NCBI RefSeq assembly: GCF_039535475.1
Contig: NZ_BAAAXG010000026.1
Span: 62,001-126,000 of the forward strand
Reading direction: 5' to 3'
Source of the DNA: Streptomyces showdoensis
Lineage (GTDB): Bacteria; Actinomycetota; Actinomycetes; Streptomycetales; Streptomycetaceae
Length of the DNA stretch: 64,000 nucleotides
Both the position numbers and the translations under genes were made by a program. Position 1 is the first letter of the stretch, and the number at the start of each line of letters is the position of its first letter. The notes under the pieces are model-generated. The model did not search any database and was not told the origin of the DNA. It saw only the letters and a list, made by a program, of their open reading frames with translations. Shown here in pieces: positions 17,489 through 28,428 of this stretch.

Positions 17489-18262
17489 ATGCCAATCATC
17501 AGCACCTCCGGGCTGTCCCGGACCTTCCGCACGCCCAAGGGCGAGGTCCACGCCGTCCGCGGGATCGACCTCACCGTGCGGACCGGCGAGATCCTGGGCT
17601 TCCTCGGCCCCAACGGGGCCGGCAAGACCACCACGCTGCGGATGCTCACCACGCTCCTGCCGCCCACCGGCGGCGCCGCCACCGTCGCCGGCCACGACCT
17701 GATCCGCGACCCCGTCGGCGTGCGGCGCCGGATCGGCTACGTCGCCCAGTCCGGCGGCGTCGACCCGCAGGAGACCGTCGGCTCCGAACTCGTGCTCCAG
17801 GGCCGCCTCTACGGACTCCCCCGCCCCCGCGCGCGGGCCCGCGCCGAGGAGCTCGCCGAGGAGCTCGGCCTGACCGGGCTCCTCGACCGCTCCACCGCCG
17901 CCCTCTCCGGCGGCCAGCGGCGGCGCCTCGACCTCGCCCTCGGCCTCACCCACCGCCCGGAGCTGCTCTTCCTCGACGAGCCGACCACCGGCCTCGACCC
18001 GGGCAGCCGCGCCGACCTGTGGGCGCTGGTGCGGCGGCTGCGCGACGAGCACGGCACCACCGTCGTCCTGACCACCCACTACCTCGACGAGGCCGACGCC
18101 CTCGCCGACCGGCTCGTGGTCGTCGACCAGGGCGTCGTCGCCGCCGAGGGCACCCCCGCCGCGCTCAAGGCCGAGCACGGCGCGGACACCCTCCAGGACG
18201 CCTTCCTCGCCCTCACCGGCCGCGCCCCCGCGCCCGCCGACACCACGCCCGTCGCCGTCTAG
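17489..18262 (+). CDS. ABC transporter ATP-binding protein, DrrA-like
   Basis: This 257-residue daunorubicin-resistance type ATPase has Walker A GPNGAGKT (40-47), a classical LSGGQRRR signature, Walker B LLFLDEPTTGLD and the switch His in LTTHYLDEADAL. It is shorter than DrrA at the C-terminus. Such proteins energise export of drugs or natural products through the permease encoded next (12-nt gap). The divergent TetR gene and dyad indicate ligand-induced expression. Only the ATG at 17489 fits the start of family similarity. Confidence 0.92.
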   Translation: MPIISTSGLSRTFRTPKGEVHAVRGIDLTVRTGEILGFLGPNGAGKTTTLRMLTTLLPPTGGAATVAGHDLIRDPVGVRRRIGYVAQSGGVDPQETVGSELVLQGRLYGLPRPRARARAEELAEELGLTGLLDRSTAALSGGQRRRLDLALGLTHRPELLFLDEPTTGLDPGSRADLWALVRRLRDEHGTTVVLTTHYLDEADALADRLVVVDQGVVAAEGTPAALKAEHGADTLQDAFLALTGRAPAPADTTPVAV

Positions 18263-18274
18263 GAGCCCCCACCG

Positions 18275-19024
18275 ATGCTCGTCCACGACACCGCGGTGCT
18301 CTTCGCCCGCTACGCCCGGCAGACCCTGCGCTCGCCGTTCCAGATCTTCTTCGGCGTCCTGATGCCGCTGCTCTACCTGCTCTTCTTCGGCCCCCTGCTC
18401 ACCGGCCTGCCGCTCGGCCGCGCGGGCGACTCCTGGCAGGTCCTGGTCCCCGGACTGCTGCTCCAGCTCGGCCTCTTCGGAGCCTCCTTCGCCGGCTTCG
18501 CCGTCATCATGGAGAAGAACTGGGGCGTCCTCGACCGGATGCGCGTCACCCCGGCGAGCCGGCTCGCGCTGCTCCTCGGCCGGGTCCTGCGGGACACCGG
18601 CCTCTTCGTCTTCCAGGCCGTGCTGCTCGTGCTCGCCGCCCTGCTCATGGGCCTGCGGGCACCGCTCGCCGGCATCCTGATCGGCTTCGCCTTCGTGGCG
18701 CTGCTGACCTTCGCGCTGGCCTCGCTCTCGTACACGCTGGCGCTGAAGCTGCGCAGCCCGCAGGAGTTCGGCCCGGCGGTCAACACGCTCGCCGTCCCGT
18801 CGATGCTGCTGTCCGGGCTGATGCTGCCGATGGCGCTCGCCCCCGGCTGGCTCGACGTGCTCTCGCACCTGATGCCCTTCCGCTACCTGGTGGACGCGGT
18901 CCGGGACGCCTACGTCGGGCGGTACACGGGCACGACGATGCTGTACGGCGTGCTGGTCGCCGTCGGCCTCGCGGCACTCGCCGTGACGGTGGGCACACGC
19001 ACCTTCAAGAAGGCCCACGCGTAA
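18275..19024 (+). CDS. ABC-2 type permease, DrrB-like
   Basis: This 249-residue membrane protein has six predicted segments. The ABC-2 landmarks include FQIFFGVLMPLLYLLFFGP near the N-terminus and VLDRMRVTPASRLALLLGR, the cytoplasmic loop motif of DrrB-type exporters. It is the partner of the preceding ATPase in an exporter under the divergent TetR. The drug substrate is unknown. Confidence 0.92.
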   Translation: MLVHDTAVLFARYARQTLRSPFQIFFGVLMPLLYLLFFGPLLTGLPLGRAGDSWQVLVPGLLLQLGLFGASFAGFAVIMEKNWGVLDRMRVTPASRLALLLGRVLRDTGLFVFQAVLLVLAALLMGLRAPLAGILIGFAFVALLTFALASLSYTLALKLRSPQEFGPAVNTLAVPSMLLSGLMLPMALAPGWLDVLSHLMPFRYLVDAVRDAYVGRYTGTTMLYGVLVAVGLAALAVTVGTRTFKKAHA

Positions 19025-19037
19025 CTAGGCTGGCCCC

Positions 19038-19610
19038 ATGGTCAACCTGACGCGCATCTACACCCGCACCGGCGACAAGGGCACCACCGCCCTCGGCGAC
19101 ATGAGCCGGACCGCCAAGACGGATCTGCGGATCTCCGCCTACGCCGACGCCAACGAGGCCAACGCCGTCATCGGCACGGCCATCGCGCTCGGCCGGCTCG
19201 ACGAGGACGTCGTGAAGGTCCTGGTCCGCGTCCAGAACGACCTGTTCGACGTGGGCGCGGACCTGTCGACCCCGGTCGTCCCCGACCCGCAGTACCCGCC
19301 GCTGCGCGTCGAGCAGTCGTACGTCGACAAGCTGGAGGCGGACTGCGACCTGTTCCTGGAGCGGCTCGACAAGCTGCGCTCCTTCATCCTGCCCGGCGGC
19401 ACGCCCGGCGCGGCGCTGCTGCACCAGGCGTGCACGGTGGTCCGGCGGGCGGAGCGCTCCACGTGGGCGGCGATCGAGGTCCACGGGGAGACGATGAACC
19501 CGCTGACCGCCACCTACCTCAACCGGCTATCGGACCTGCTCTTCATCCTCGCCCGGACGGCGAACAAGGAGGTCGGGGACGTGCTGTGGGTCCCGGGCGG
19601 GGAGCGCTGA
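19038..19610 (+). CDS. PduO-type ATP:cob(I)alamin adenosyltransferase
   Basis: This 190-residue enzyme transfers the adenosyl group of ATP to cob(I)alamin, making coenzyme B12 for mutases and class II ribonucleotide reductase. The ATP-binding N-terminal motif IYTRTGDKGTTAL and the C-terminal signature RRAERSTWAAIE and YLNRLSDLLFILAR are clear. TAGGCT ends 6 nt before the ATG and there is no ribosome site, suggesting its own promoter and a leaderless start 13 bp after the permease. Its 3' end overlaps the convergent membrane-protein gene by 84 bp. Confidence 0.93.
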   Translation: MVNLTRIYTRTGDKGTTALGDMSRTAKTDLRISAYADANEANAVIGTAIALGRLDEDVVKVLVRVQNDLFDVGADLSTPVVPDPQYPPLRVEQSYVDKLEADCDLFLERLDKLRSFILPGGTPGAALLHQACTVVRRAERSTWAAIEVHGETMNPLTATYLNRLSDLLFILARTANKEVGDVLWVPGGER

Positions 19611-20246
19611 CGGACCCTGCGCGGGCTTCCGGGCCCGCTCCGGAGCGGGTTCGCGGGCGGGCTCCGGAGCGGGTTCGCGGGCCTGCTCAGGAGACGGCGG
19701 CCGCTCCTCCACCTTCGGTGCCTTCTTCGGGAAGACCGCGTACGACAGCGCGATCAGGCCGTGGATGCCGGCCGCCCGCCAGGCGGCGACGATCCAGCCC
19801 TTGAGGGACTCGGTGTTCCCCGAGTCGCCCACGTACCAGGCGGCCAGCAGCAGCAGACCGCTCGCGACGGACGCGGCCACCACCGAGCCGAGCCACACCC
19901 GGCCCTCGTGGCGGGCCCGGGCCGTCCCGTAGCGCGGCGGCCCCTCGGGCGGCGGGCCGCCGCCGAGGCGGTGGGCGGCGTGCCCGTCGAGCCAGCGCAC
20001 CGTGCGGTGGCCGTGGCCCACGGTGTAGCCGATGTAGAGCGCGGCGAGCCCGTGCTTCCAGCTCGGGTCGGCGCCGTTCTTGAGGTCGATCGCCGTGGCG
20101 ACGAGCAGCACGACCTCCAGGAGCGGCTCGCACAGCAGCAGCGCCAGGCCGAGGCGCGGCATCTTCAGCAGGTAGCGGGCGGCGAGTCCGGCGGCCAGCA
20201 GGACCCAGAATCCGACCTCGCAGAGCACGATCAGCGTGACGATCAC
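19527..20246 (-). CDS. Integral membrane protein of unknown function
   Basis: This 239-residue protein has four or five hydrophobic segments (LIVLCEVGFWVLLAAGLAAR at the N-terminus, a pair around GSVVAASVASGLLLLAAW). The C-terminal tail is cytoplasmic and Pro/Glu/Arg-rich with EPAPEPAREPAPERA repeats. The GTG start at 20246 has GGGGAG upstream. The last 28 codons run antisense through the adenosyltransferase gene, so the true 3' end may be shorter in ancestors. It is similar in shape to a family of actinobacterial 2TM-linked membrane proteins without known role. Confidence 0.7.
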   Translation of the reverse strand: MIVTLIVLCEVGFWVLLAAGLAARYLLKMPRLGLALLLCEPLLEVVLLVATAIDLKNGADPSWKHGLAALYIGYTVGHGHRTVRWLDGHAAHRLGGGPPPEGPPRYGTARARHEGRVWLGSVVAASVASGLLLLAAWYVGDSGNTESLKGWIVAAWRAAGIHGLIALSYAVFPKKAPKVEERPPSPEQAREPAPEPAREPAPERARKPAQGPSALPARDPQHVPDLLVRRPGEDEEQVR

Positions 20247-20397
20247 GGGTCTCCCCTTTCGGTACCCCACCAGCGTCCCGCCCGCCCGGGCCGCTTTCGT
20301 CGTCGTCGGTGAGGAACCGCGTCTACATCCTTCGACGGAGGGGCGGCTCGGCCCGTCCGTGGACGTCCCGGCCCCGGGCAGCGTGTTGGATGGAGGG

Positions 20398-21603
20398 GTG
20401 CCCCTCCCCCGCCTCCCCCGTCCGCACCGCGACGACGTCTTCATCGGCGCCTGCGGTCTCGCCTGCGGCCTGCTGCTGTGGTCGTTCGGGCTCTACAACA
20501 AGGTCGACAACGTCTTCCCGCAGTCCTGGGCGACGCTCATCCCGCTCGTGGTCATGGCCGCCATGGAGGCGCTGCGCCGGACCGCGCCCCGGACCGCGCT
20601 GACCGTCGGCACCCTCGCGATCGTCGGCGACCAGTTCACCAACGGCAACCTCGTCACCGTGCTCATGTTCACGGACGTGGTCTATGCCGCCGTGGTCTAC
20701 GGGACGCCCACCTCGGCCAAGCGGATCCCGTACACGACGGGGCTGATCACCGTCGCGCTGACGATCGTCCTGCTCGTGTGGTGGCAGAACGCGATCGCCC
20801 TGCTGGTCGGGGTGGTCAGCGGCATGGTGTCGTTCCTGCCCGCGGTCACCGGCGCCATCGTGCGCAACCACCGGGAGGCGGCCGACTCGGCGCGGCTGCG
20901 CGCCGAACAGACCGCGCTGCTGGCCGAGATGGACCGGGCCCAGGCGGTCGTCGCCGAGCGCGCCCGGATGGCCCGGGAGCTGCACGACATGGTCGCCAAC
21001 CACCTCTCGGCGATCGCGATCCACTCCACCGCCGCGCTCTCGATCGACGACGCGGGCACCACCCGGCAGGCGCTGGGCGTGATCCGGGAGAACAGCGTCG
21101 CGGGGCTCGCCGAGATGCGGCGGCTGATCGGCCTGCTCCGGGACAGCGCCGAGGACACCGGGCCGGCGGCCGTGCCCCGGCTCTCCGGCCTGGACGCGCT
21201 GGTGGCCCAGGCCCGGACGAACGGCGCGCCCAGCGGGCTGGCGTTCCGGCTCGACGACACCCGCGAGGAGACCGGGGAGCAGCTGCCGGCGCCGGTCGAG
21301 CTGGCCGCGTACCGGATCGTGCAGGAGTCGCTGACCAACGCCCTCAAGCACGCGGTGGCCGGGACGGTCACGGTCACCCTGGCCCGCGACGCGCGGGCCC
21401 TGACGATACGGGTGACCAGCCCGTTCGGGGACCGGCCCGGGCCCCGCGCCCCCGGGTCGGGGGCCGGCCTGGTCGGGATGCGGGAGCGGGTGGCGCTGCT
21501 CGGCGGGGAGTTCGAGGCGGGCCCCGTGCCGGACGCGGACGGGACGAAGATCTGGCGGGTGCGGGCCGAGCTGCCCGCCGAGGAGAGGACGGTGGAGACA
21601 TGA
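20398..21603 (+). CDS. Sensor histidine kinase (NarL/DesK type)
   Basis: This protein of about 401 residues has five or six N-terminal transmembrane segments. The HisKA_3 dimerisation motif RMARELHDMVANHLSAIAIH carries the phospho-accepting His, and an HATPase_c domain follows (AAYRIVQESLTNALKHA, then GLVGMRERVALLGG). It phosphorylates the response regulator whose ATG overlaps its stop. Several in-frame starts exist: a start at 20236 would overlap the divergent gene, while the GTG at 20398 matches where membrane homologues begin (VPLPRLPRPHRDDV). The start is uncertain. The signal is unknown. Confidence 0.87.
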   Translation: MPLPRLPRPHRDDVFIGACGLACGLLLWSFGLYNKVDNVFPQSWATLIPLVVMAAMEALRRTAPRTALTVGTLAIVGDQFTNGNLVTVLMFTDVVYAAVVYGTPTSAKRIPYTTGLITVALTIVLLVWWQNAIALLVGVVSGMVSFLPAVTGAIVRNHREAADSARLRAEQTALLAEMDRAQAVVAERARMARELHDMVANHLSAIAIHSTAALSIDDAGTTRQALGVIRENSVAGLAEMRRLIGLLRDSAEDTGPAAVPRLSGLDALVAQARTNGAPSGLAFRLDDTREETGEQLPAPVELAAYRIVQESLTNALKHAVAGTVTVTLARDARALTIRVTSPFGDRPGPRAPGSGAGLVGMRERVALLGGEFEAGPVPDADGTKIWRVRAELPAEERTVET

Positions 21604-22277
21604 CGATCCGGATCGTGGTCGCCGAGGACCAGAGCGCGGTGCGCGCGGGACTCGTGCTGATCCTGGGCAGTGCGCCGGACATCGAGGTGGTGGGCGAGGC
21701 CGCGGACGGCGAGCGGGCGGTGGAGCTGGCCCGCGAACTGCGCCCGGACCTGGTCCTGATGGACGTGCAGATGCCCCGGATGGACGGGGTGACGGCGACC
21801 CGGCTGGTGGTGGCCGAGGGGCTGGCGGACGTCCTGGTGCTGACCACCTTCGACCTGGACGAGTACGTGTTCGGGGCGCTGCGGGCCGGGGCCTCGGGCT
21901 TCCTGCTGAAGAACGCGGACGCGAAGGACCTGATCGCGGCGGTGCGGACGGTGGCGGGGGGCGAGGGGCTGATCGCACCGGCGGTGACCCGTCGGCTGAT
22001 CGCCGAGTTCGCGGCCCCGCGCCGCCCCGAGCCCACGGTCGATCCGGGGATCGTGGACCGGCTGACGCCCCGGGAGCGGGAGGTGCTCGCGGCGCTGGGC
22101 TCGGGCCTGTCGAACGCCGAGATCGCGGTCCGCCTCGACATGGCGGAGGCCACGGTGAAGACCCACGTCAGCAAGGTGCTGGGGAAGCTGGAGCTGCGCA
22201 GCCGGGTCCAAGCGGCGGTGCTGGCGCAGGAGTTGGGAATCCGAGCCGGAGGCCATGACTCGAGGGGAAATATCTGA
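21600..22277 (+). CDS. LuxR/NarL-type response regulator
   Basis: This 225-residue protein has a receiver domain with acidic pocket E9/D10 and phospho-acceptor D55 (LMDVQMPRMDG), and a C-terminal LuxR-type helix-turn-helix (LTPREREVLAALGSGLSNAE). It is coupled to the kinase by an ATGA overlap. The operon sits directly upstream of the chitinase gene, 124 bp away. The chitinase promoter carries the paired repeats known to respond to a two-component system in other Streptomyces, so regulation of that gene is possible but unproven. Confidence 0.92.
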   Translation: MTIRIVVAEDQSAVRAGLVLILGSAPDIEVVGEAADGERAVELARELRPDLVLMDVQMPRMDGVTATRLVVAEGLADVLVLTTFDLDEYVFGALRAGASGFLLKNADAKDLIAAVRTVAGGEGLIAPAVTRRLIAEFAAPRRPEPTVDPGIVDRLTPREREVLAALGSGLSNAEIAVRLDMAEATVKTHVSKVLGKLELRSRVQAAVLAQELGIRAGGHDSRGNI

Positions 22278-22295
22278 GAGAGACCGTTCCAACGT

Positions 22296-22335
22296 TGGTC
22301 TGGACCTCTTGACGGCTGGTCCAGACCTTTCTACG
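22296..22335 (+). promoter_or_regulatory. Chitinase promoter with paired 12-bp repeats
   Basis: TGGTCTGGACCT (22296-22307) and TGGTCCAGACCT (22317-22328) are direct repeats spaced by 21 bp, and each is nearly palindromic. They bracket a -35-like TTGACG (22309-22314), with a TCTACG -10-like box at 22330. Established knowledge: Streptomyces chitinase promoters carry such 12-bp direct repeats, needed for chitin induction and glucose repression, and they resemble DasR sites. Confidence 0.8.
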
Positions 22336-22401
22336 CTCGGCGGGCGCGCGCACCTTTTCGGACCACCCCCACCCTTGTCGTCCGCAACTTGAGGAGCACC
22401 G

Positions 22402-24249
22402 TTGAGCACTCAAGCACCGACGCGCAGAGCAGGGTTCAGACACCGGGCTGCCGCCGGTCTGACCGCCCTCGTCCTGCCACTGGCCGCCATGATCGGCCTC
22501 GCCGCCCCCGCGGAGGCCGCCACCTCGGCCACCGCCACGTACACCAAGGTCTCCGACTGGGGCTCCGGCTTCGAGGGCAAGTGGACGGTGAAGAACACCG
22601 GCACCACCACGCTCTCCTCCTGGACCGTCGAATGGGACTACCCCTCCGGCACCGCGGTCACCTCCGCCTGGGACGCCACCGTCACCAGCTCCGGGACCCA
22701 CTGGACCGCCAAGAACATCAGCTGGAACGGCACCCTCGCCCCCGGCGCCACCGTCTCCTTCGGCTTCAACGGCAGCGGCTCCGGCGCGCCCAGCGGCTGT
22801 AAGATCAACGGCGCTTCCTGCGACGGCTCCACCCAGCCCGGGGACAACCCGCCCTCCGCCCCCGGCACCCCGGTCGCCTCGGCCATCACCGACACCTCGG
22901 TGAAGCTCACCTGGGCCGCCGCCACCGACGACAAGGGCGTCAAGAACTACGACGTGCTGCGCGACGGCACGAAGGTCACCACCACGACCGCCCTCACGTA
23001 CACGGACAGCGGGCTCACCGCCGGCACCGACTACAGCTACACGGTCGTCGCCCGCGACAGCATCGACCAGACCGGCCCGGCGAGCGCCGCGACCCCGGTC
23101 CGCACCACGGGCGGCGGAGGCGGCACCCCGCCCCCGAACGTCGTGAAGATGGGCTACTTCACCAACTGGGGCGTCTACGGGCGCAACTACCACGTGAAGA
23201 ACATCGCCAGCTCCGGCTCCGCGTCGAAGATCACGCACATCAACTACGCCTTCGGCAACGTGACCGGCGGCAAGTGCACGATCGGCGACTCCTACGCGGA
23301 CTACGACAAGGCCTACACCGCCGACCAGTCCGTCGACGGCGTCGCCGACACCTGGGACCAGCCGCTGCGCGGCAACTTCAACCAGCTGCGCAAGCTGAAG
23401 AAGGCCTACCCGAACATCAAGGTCATCTGGTCCTTCGGCGGCTGGACCTGGTCCGGCGGCTTCGGCCAGGCCGTCCAGAACCCGACCGCCTTCGCCCAGT
23501 CCTGCTACGACCTGGTCGAGGACCCGCGCTGGGCCGACGTCTTCGACGGCATCGACCTCGACTGGGAGTACCCGAACGCCTGCGGCCTGTCCTGCGACAC
23601 CAGCGGTCCGGCCGCCTTCAAGAACATGATGCAGGCCATGCGCGCCAAGTTCGGTGCGAACGCCCTGGTCACCGCGGCCGTCACGGCCGACGCCTCCACC
23701 GGCGGCAAGATCGACGCCACCGACTACGCGGGCGCCGCGCAGTACATGAACTGGTTCAACGTCATGACGTACGACTTCTTCGGCGCCTGGGCGGCGAAGG
23801 GCCCGACGGCCCCGCACTCCCCGCTGACCTCGTACGCCGGCATCCCGCAGCAGGGCTTCAACTCCGCCGAGGCCATCGCCAAGTTCAAGGCCAAGGGCGT
23901 CCCCGGCAACAAGCTGCTGCTCGGCATCGGCTTCTACGGCCGCGGCTGGACCGGCGTCACCCAGTCCGCGCCCGGCGGCACCGCCACCGGACCGGCCCAG
24001 GGCACCTACGAGCAGGGCATCGAGGACTATAAGGTCCTGAAGAACTCCTGCCCGTCCAACGGGACCGTCGCCGGCACCGCCTACGCCCACTGCGGCACCA
24101 ACTGGTGGAGCTACGACACCCCGGCCACCGTCACCTCGAAGATGAGCTGGGCCAAGAACCAGGGCCTCGGCGGCGCCTTCTTCTGGGAGTTCAGCGGCGA
24201 CACCAGCAACGGCGAGCTGGTCGGCGCCATCAACAGCGGGCTGAACTAG
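22402..24249 (+). CDS. Secreted family 18 chitinase (CBM2-FN3-GH18)
   Basis: This 615-residue exoenzyme hydrolyses chitin. Domains in order: a signal peptide ending in APAEA (about residue 38), a CBM2 chitin/cellulose-binding module (about 40-138, with Trp-rich SWTVEWDYP), one fibronectin III domain (about 150-235), and a GH18 barrel whose DGIDLDWE motif (382-389) carries the catalytic acid E389. The start is TTG with GAGGAG upstream. It is preceded by the repeat-bearing promoter. It is similar to ChiC-like enzymes of Streptomyces. The stop overlaps the stop of the convergent phosphopantetheinyl transferase gene. Confidence 0.95.
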   Translation: MSTQAPTRRAGFRHRAAAGLTALVLPLAAMIGLAAPAEAATSATATYTKVSDWGSGFEGKWTVKNTGTTTLSSWTVEWDYPSGTAVTSAWDATVTSSGTHWTAKNISWNGTLAPGATVSFGFNGSGSGAPSGCKINGASCDGSTQPGDNPPSAPGTPVASAITDTSVKLTWAAATDDKGVKNYDVLRDGTKVTTTTALTYTDSGLTAGTDYSYTVVARDSIDQTGPASAATPVRTTGGGGGTPPPNVVKMGYFTNWGVYGRNYHVKNIASSGSASKITHINYAFGNVTGGKCTIGDSYADYDKAYTADQSVDGVADTWDQPLRGNFNQLRKLKKAYPNIKVIWSFGGWTWSGGFGQAVQNPTAFAQSCYDLVEDPRWADVFDGIDLDWEYPNACGLSCDTSGPAAFKNMMQAMRAKFGANALVTAAVTADASTGGKIDATDYAGAAQYMNWFNVMTYDFFGAWAAKGPTAPHSPLTSYAGIPQQGFNSAEAIAKFKAKGVPGNKLLLGIGFYGRGWTGVTQSAPGGTATGPAQGTYEQGIEDYKVLKNSCPSNGTVAGTAYAHCGTNWWSYDTPATVTSKMSWAKNQGLGGAFFWEFSGDTSNGELVGAINSGLN

Positions 24250-24980
24250 CCCACGATCCGGCGGGGGCGGTGCAGCACGCCGCCCCCGTCGTGCCGGACG
24301 ATCCGATGCGCCCCGCCCAGCAGGGCCACGGCTCCCCGGTACCCCTCCCCGGCATCCAGGTCGTACAGCCGCACCTCAGGGTGCGGCTGTACGTCGTCCC
24401 GGCCCCGCCAGGCCAGCAGCTCGGCCGGCCGGTCCGGCGCGGAGACCGTGAGCCGGGCGGGATCCACCCGCAGCCCCTCCCCCGTCGCCTTCAGCACGGC
24501 CTCCTTGCGCACCCAGTACGAGGTGAAGGCCACCGCCCGGGCCGGCCCCGGCACCCGGTCGAAGACGGCCCGCTCCCGCTCCGAGAGCACCGGCAGCGGC
24601 AGCTCGGCCAGCTCGGTGATGCGCTCGACGTCCACGCCGACCGGCGCGTCGGCGGACAGCGCCACCGCCACCAGCTCGCCCGAGTGGGAGATCGAGAACT
24701 CGACGGGAGCGTCCGTGAGGTACGGCTTGCCGTGCGGGCCCGCGGCGAAGGCGAGCCCCGCCGGATCCCGGTCCAGGGCGGCGCCGAGCACCGAGCGCAG
24801 CAGCGCGTGCGCGGTCAGGTACTGCGCGCGGACCGGCTCCCCGGTCAGCGACTCGTACACCCGGCGCTCGCGGGCGTCGAGGAGCGCGCAGAGGTGAGCG
24901 GACGCGGACACGGAAACGGCCCGGGCGGTCCACACATGGCACTCGCCGGGCCGGACGGAACAGAAGGAATCAGGCGACAT
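24246..24980 (-). CDS. Sfp-type 4'-phosphopantetheinyl transferase
   Basis: This 244-residue enzyme activates carrier proteins of polyketide, non-ribosomal peptide or fatty acid synthases by transferring phosphopantetheine from CoA to a serine. Magnesium-binding and catalytic motifs are visible: FSISHSGELVAVAL, VGVDVERI and WVRKEAVLKATGEGL. It is not in a biosynthetic cluster here, so it may serve several clusters in trans. The ATG at 24980 overlaps the end of the DUF2550 gene by 11 bp, so it may be expressed from the same transcript. Confidence 0.93.
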   Translation of the reverse strand: MSPDSFCSVRPGECHVWTARAVSVSASAHLCALLDARERRVYESLTGEPVRAQYLTAHALLRSVLGAALDRDPAGLAFAAGPHGKPYLTDAPVEFSISHSGELVAVALSADAPVGVDVERITELAELPLPVLSERERAVFDRVPGPARAVAFTSYWVRKEAVLKATGEGLRVDPARLTVSAPDRPAELLAWRGRDDVQPHPEVRLYDLDAGEGYRGAVALLGGAHRIVRHDGGGVLHRPRRIVG

Positions 24981-25416
24981 TGACCCTCTGGCCCGGAGGC
25001 GCCGCCTCCAGCCAGGCCAGGAAACCGGTGAGCGCGTCCTCGCTCATCGCCAGCTCCAGGCGGGTGCCGCGGTGCAGACAGCCCTGGATCACCGAGTCGG
25101 AGAGCAGCGCCAGCTCCTCCTCGCCCTCGGGCATCCGGCGCTCCAGGACCTCGATGGCCGAGCGCTCCAGGACCCTGCGCGGGCGGGGGGCGTACGAGAA
25201 GACGCGGAACCAGGCGATCTCGTCACCGCTGTAGCGGGCGACGCCGTAGACCCAGCCCTTGCCGGAGGGGTCCGGCTCCTCTCCGATGTTCCACCGCAGC
25301 GAACAGTCGAAGGTGCCGCCGGCCCGCTGGATCAGCCTCCGGCGCAAGCCGAAGACGAAGAGCCCGATCACCACCAGTGCGACGACCAGGCCGCACACGA
25401 GCAGAGCGAGGAACAT
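24970..25416 (-). CDS. DUF2550 membrane-anchored protein
   Basis: This 148-residue protein has one N-terminal transmembrane helix (FLALLVCGLVVALVVIGLFV) and a soluble domain with GGTFDCSLRW and GWVYGVARYSGDEIAWFRVF, the hallmarks of DUF2550. The gene sits next to atpC in many actinobacteria; the function is unknown. A GTG two codons earlier is possible, but AGGAGG is 9 nt from this ATG and only 3 nt from the GTG. A strong hairpin separates it from atpC. Confidence 0.88.
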   Translation of the reverse strand: MFLALLVCGLVVALVVIGLFVFGLRRRLIQRAGGTFDCSLRWNIGEEPDPSGKGWVYGVARYSGDEIAWFRVFSYAPRPRRVLERSAIEVLERRMPEGEEELALLSDSVIQGCLHRGTRLELAMSEDALTGFLAWLEAAPPGQRVNVA

Positions 25417-25489
25417 CTTCACCGACCTCCTCGCTGCGTCCCGTAACCGGTGGACCCGGCCGTACCGAATACAACCTGCATCTGCATCG

Positions 25490-25538
25490 CCTCAGCCGCG
25501 GCACGGTCTGGAAAATTCCAGCCGTGCCGCGGCTGAGG
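25490..25538. terminator. Terminator of the ATP synthase operon
   Basis: A very long hairpin of 17 plus 6 bp has arms CCTCAGCCGCGGCACGG and CCGTGCCGCGGCTGAGG. An inner CTGGAA/TTCCAG stem, a one-base bulge and a 2-nt loop complete it. It lies between atpC and the DUF2550 gene and is stable in both directions. Confidence 0.88.
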
Positions 25539-25560
25539 GCTTGGGCTCTCGCGCGGTCCG

Positions 25561-25935
25561 CTAGCGGACCGATACCGCGCGCAGCCGGACCTCGGCGCGC
25601 CGCTCGGCGGCGGCGTCCGACTCCGTCTTCGCGCGCTCCAGCGCGCGCTCGGCGCGCTGGGCGTCGATCTCGTCCGACAGCTCGGCGATCTCCGCGAGCA
25701 GAGACAGCTTGTCATCGGCGAACGACAGGAAACCGCCGTGGACGGCGGCCACGACCGTGCCGCCCTCACTCGTACGGATGGTCACGGGGCCCGACTCCAG
25801 CACACCCAGCAGCGGCTGGTGACCGGGCATGACGCCGATGTCGCCGGAGGTCGTACGCGCGATGACCAGGGTGGCCTCGCCGGACCAGACACTCCGGTCC
25901 GCTGCGACCAGCTCGACGTGCAGCTCAGCAGCCAA
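25561..25935 (-). CDS. atpC: ATP synthase epsilon subunit
   Basis: This 124-residue subunit of the F1 central stalk couples rotation to catalysis and can inhibit ATP hydrolysis. The N-terminal beta-sandwich carries VIARTTSGDIGVMPGHQPLLG; the C-terminal part is a helical hairpin rich in Ala, Glu and Arg. It is the last gene of the atp operon, 113 bp after atpD, and a very stable hairpin follows. Confidence 0.96.
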   Translation of the reverse strand: MAAELHVELVAADRSVWSGEATLVIARTTSGDIGVMPGHQPLLGVLESGPVTIRTSEGGTVVAAVHGGFLSFADDKLSLLAEIAELSDEIDAQRAERALERAKTESDAAAERRAEVRLRAVSVR

Positions 25936-26048
25936 GGGTGGCTCCTCGGGTCACCACCCGGCGGTGCTGCCGGGTGTTGGGATCAATTCTAAAGGGCGTG
26001 AAGAGGGGGACGGGAACGTCTCCCGCCCCCCTCAGGCGAGCACGGGGC

Positions 26049-28408
<2,360 letters not shown>

Positions 28409-28428
28409 GAGTCAGGTCCCTTCCGTCG

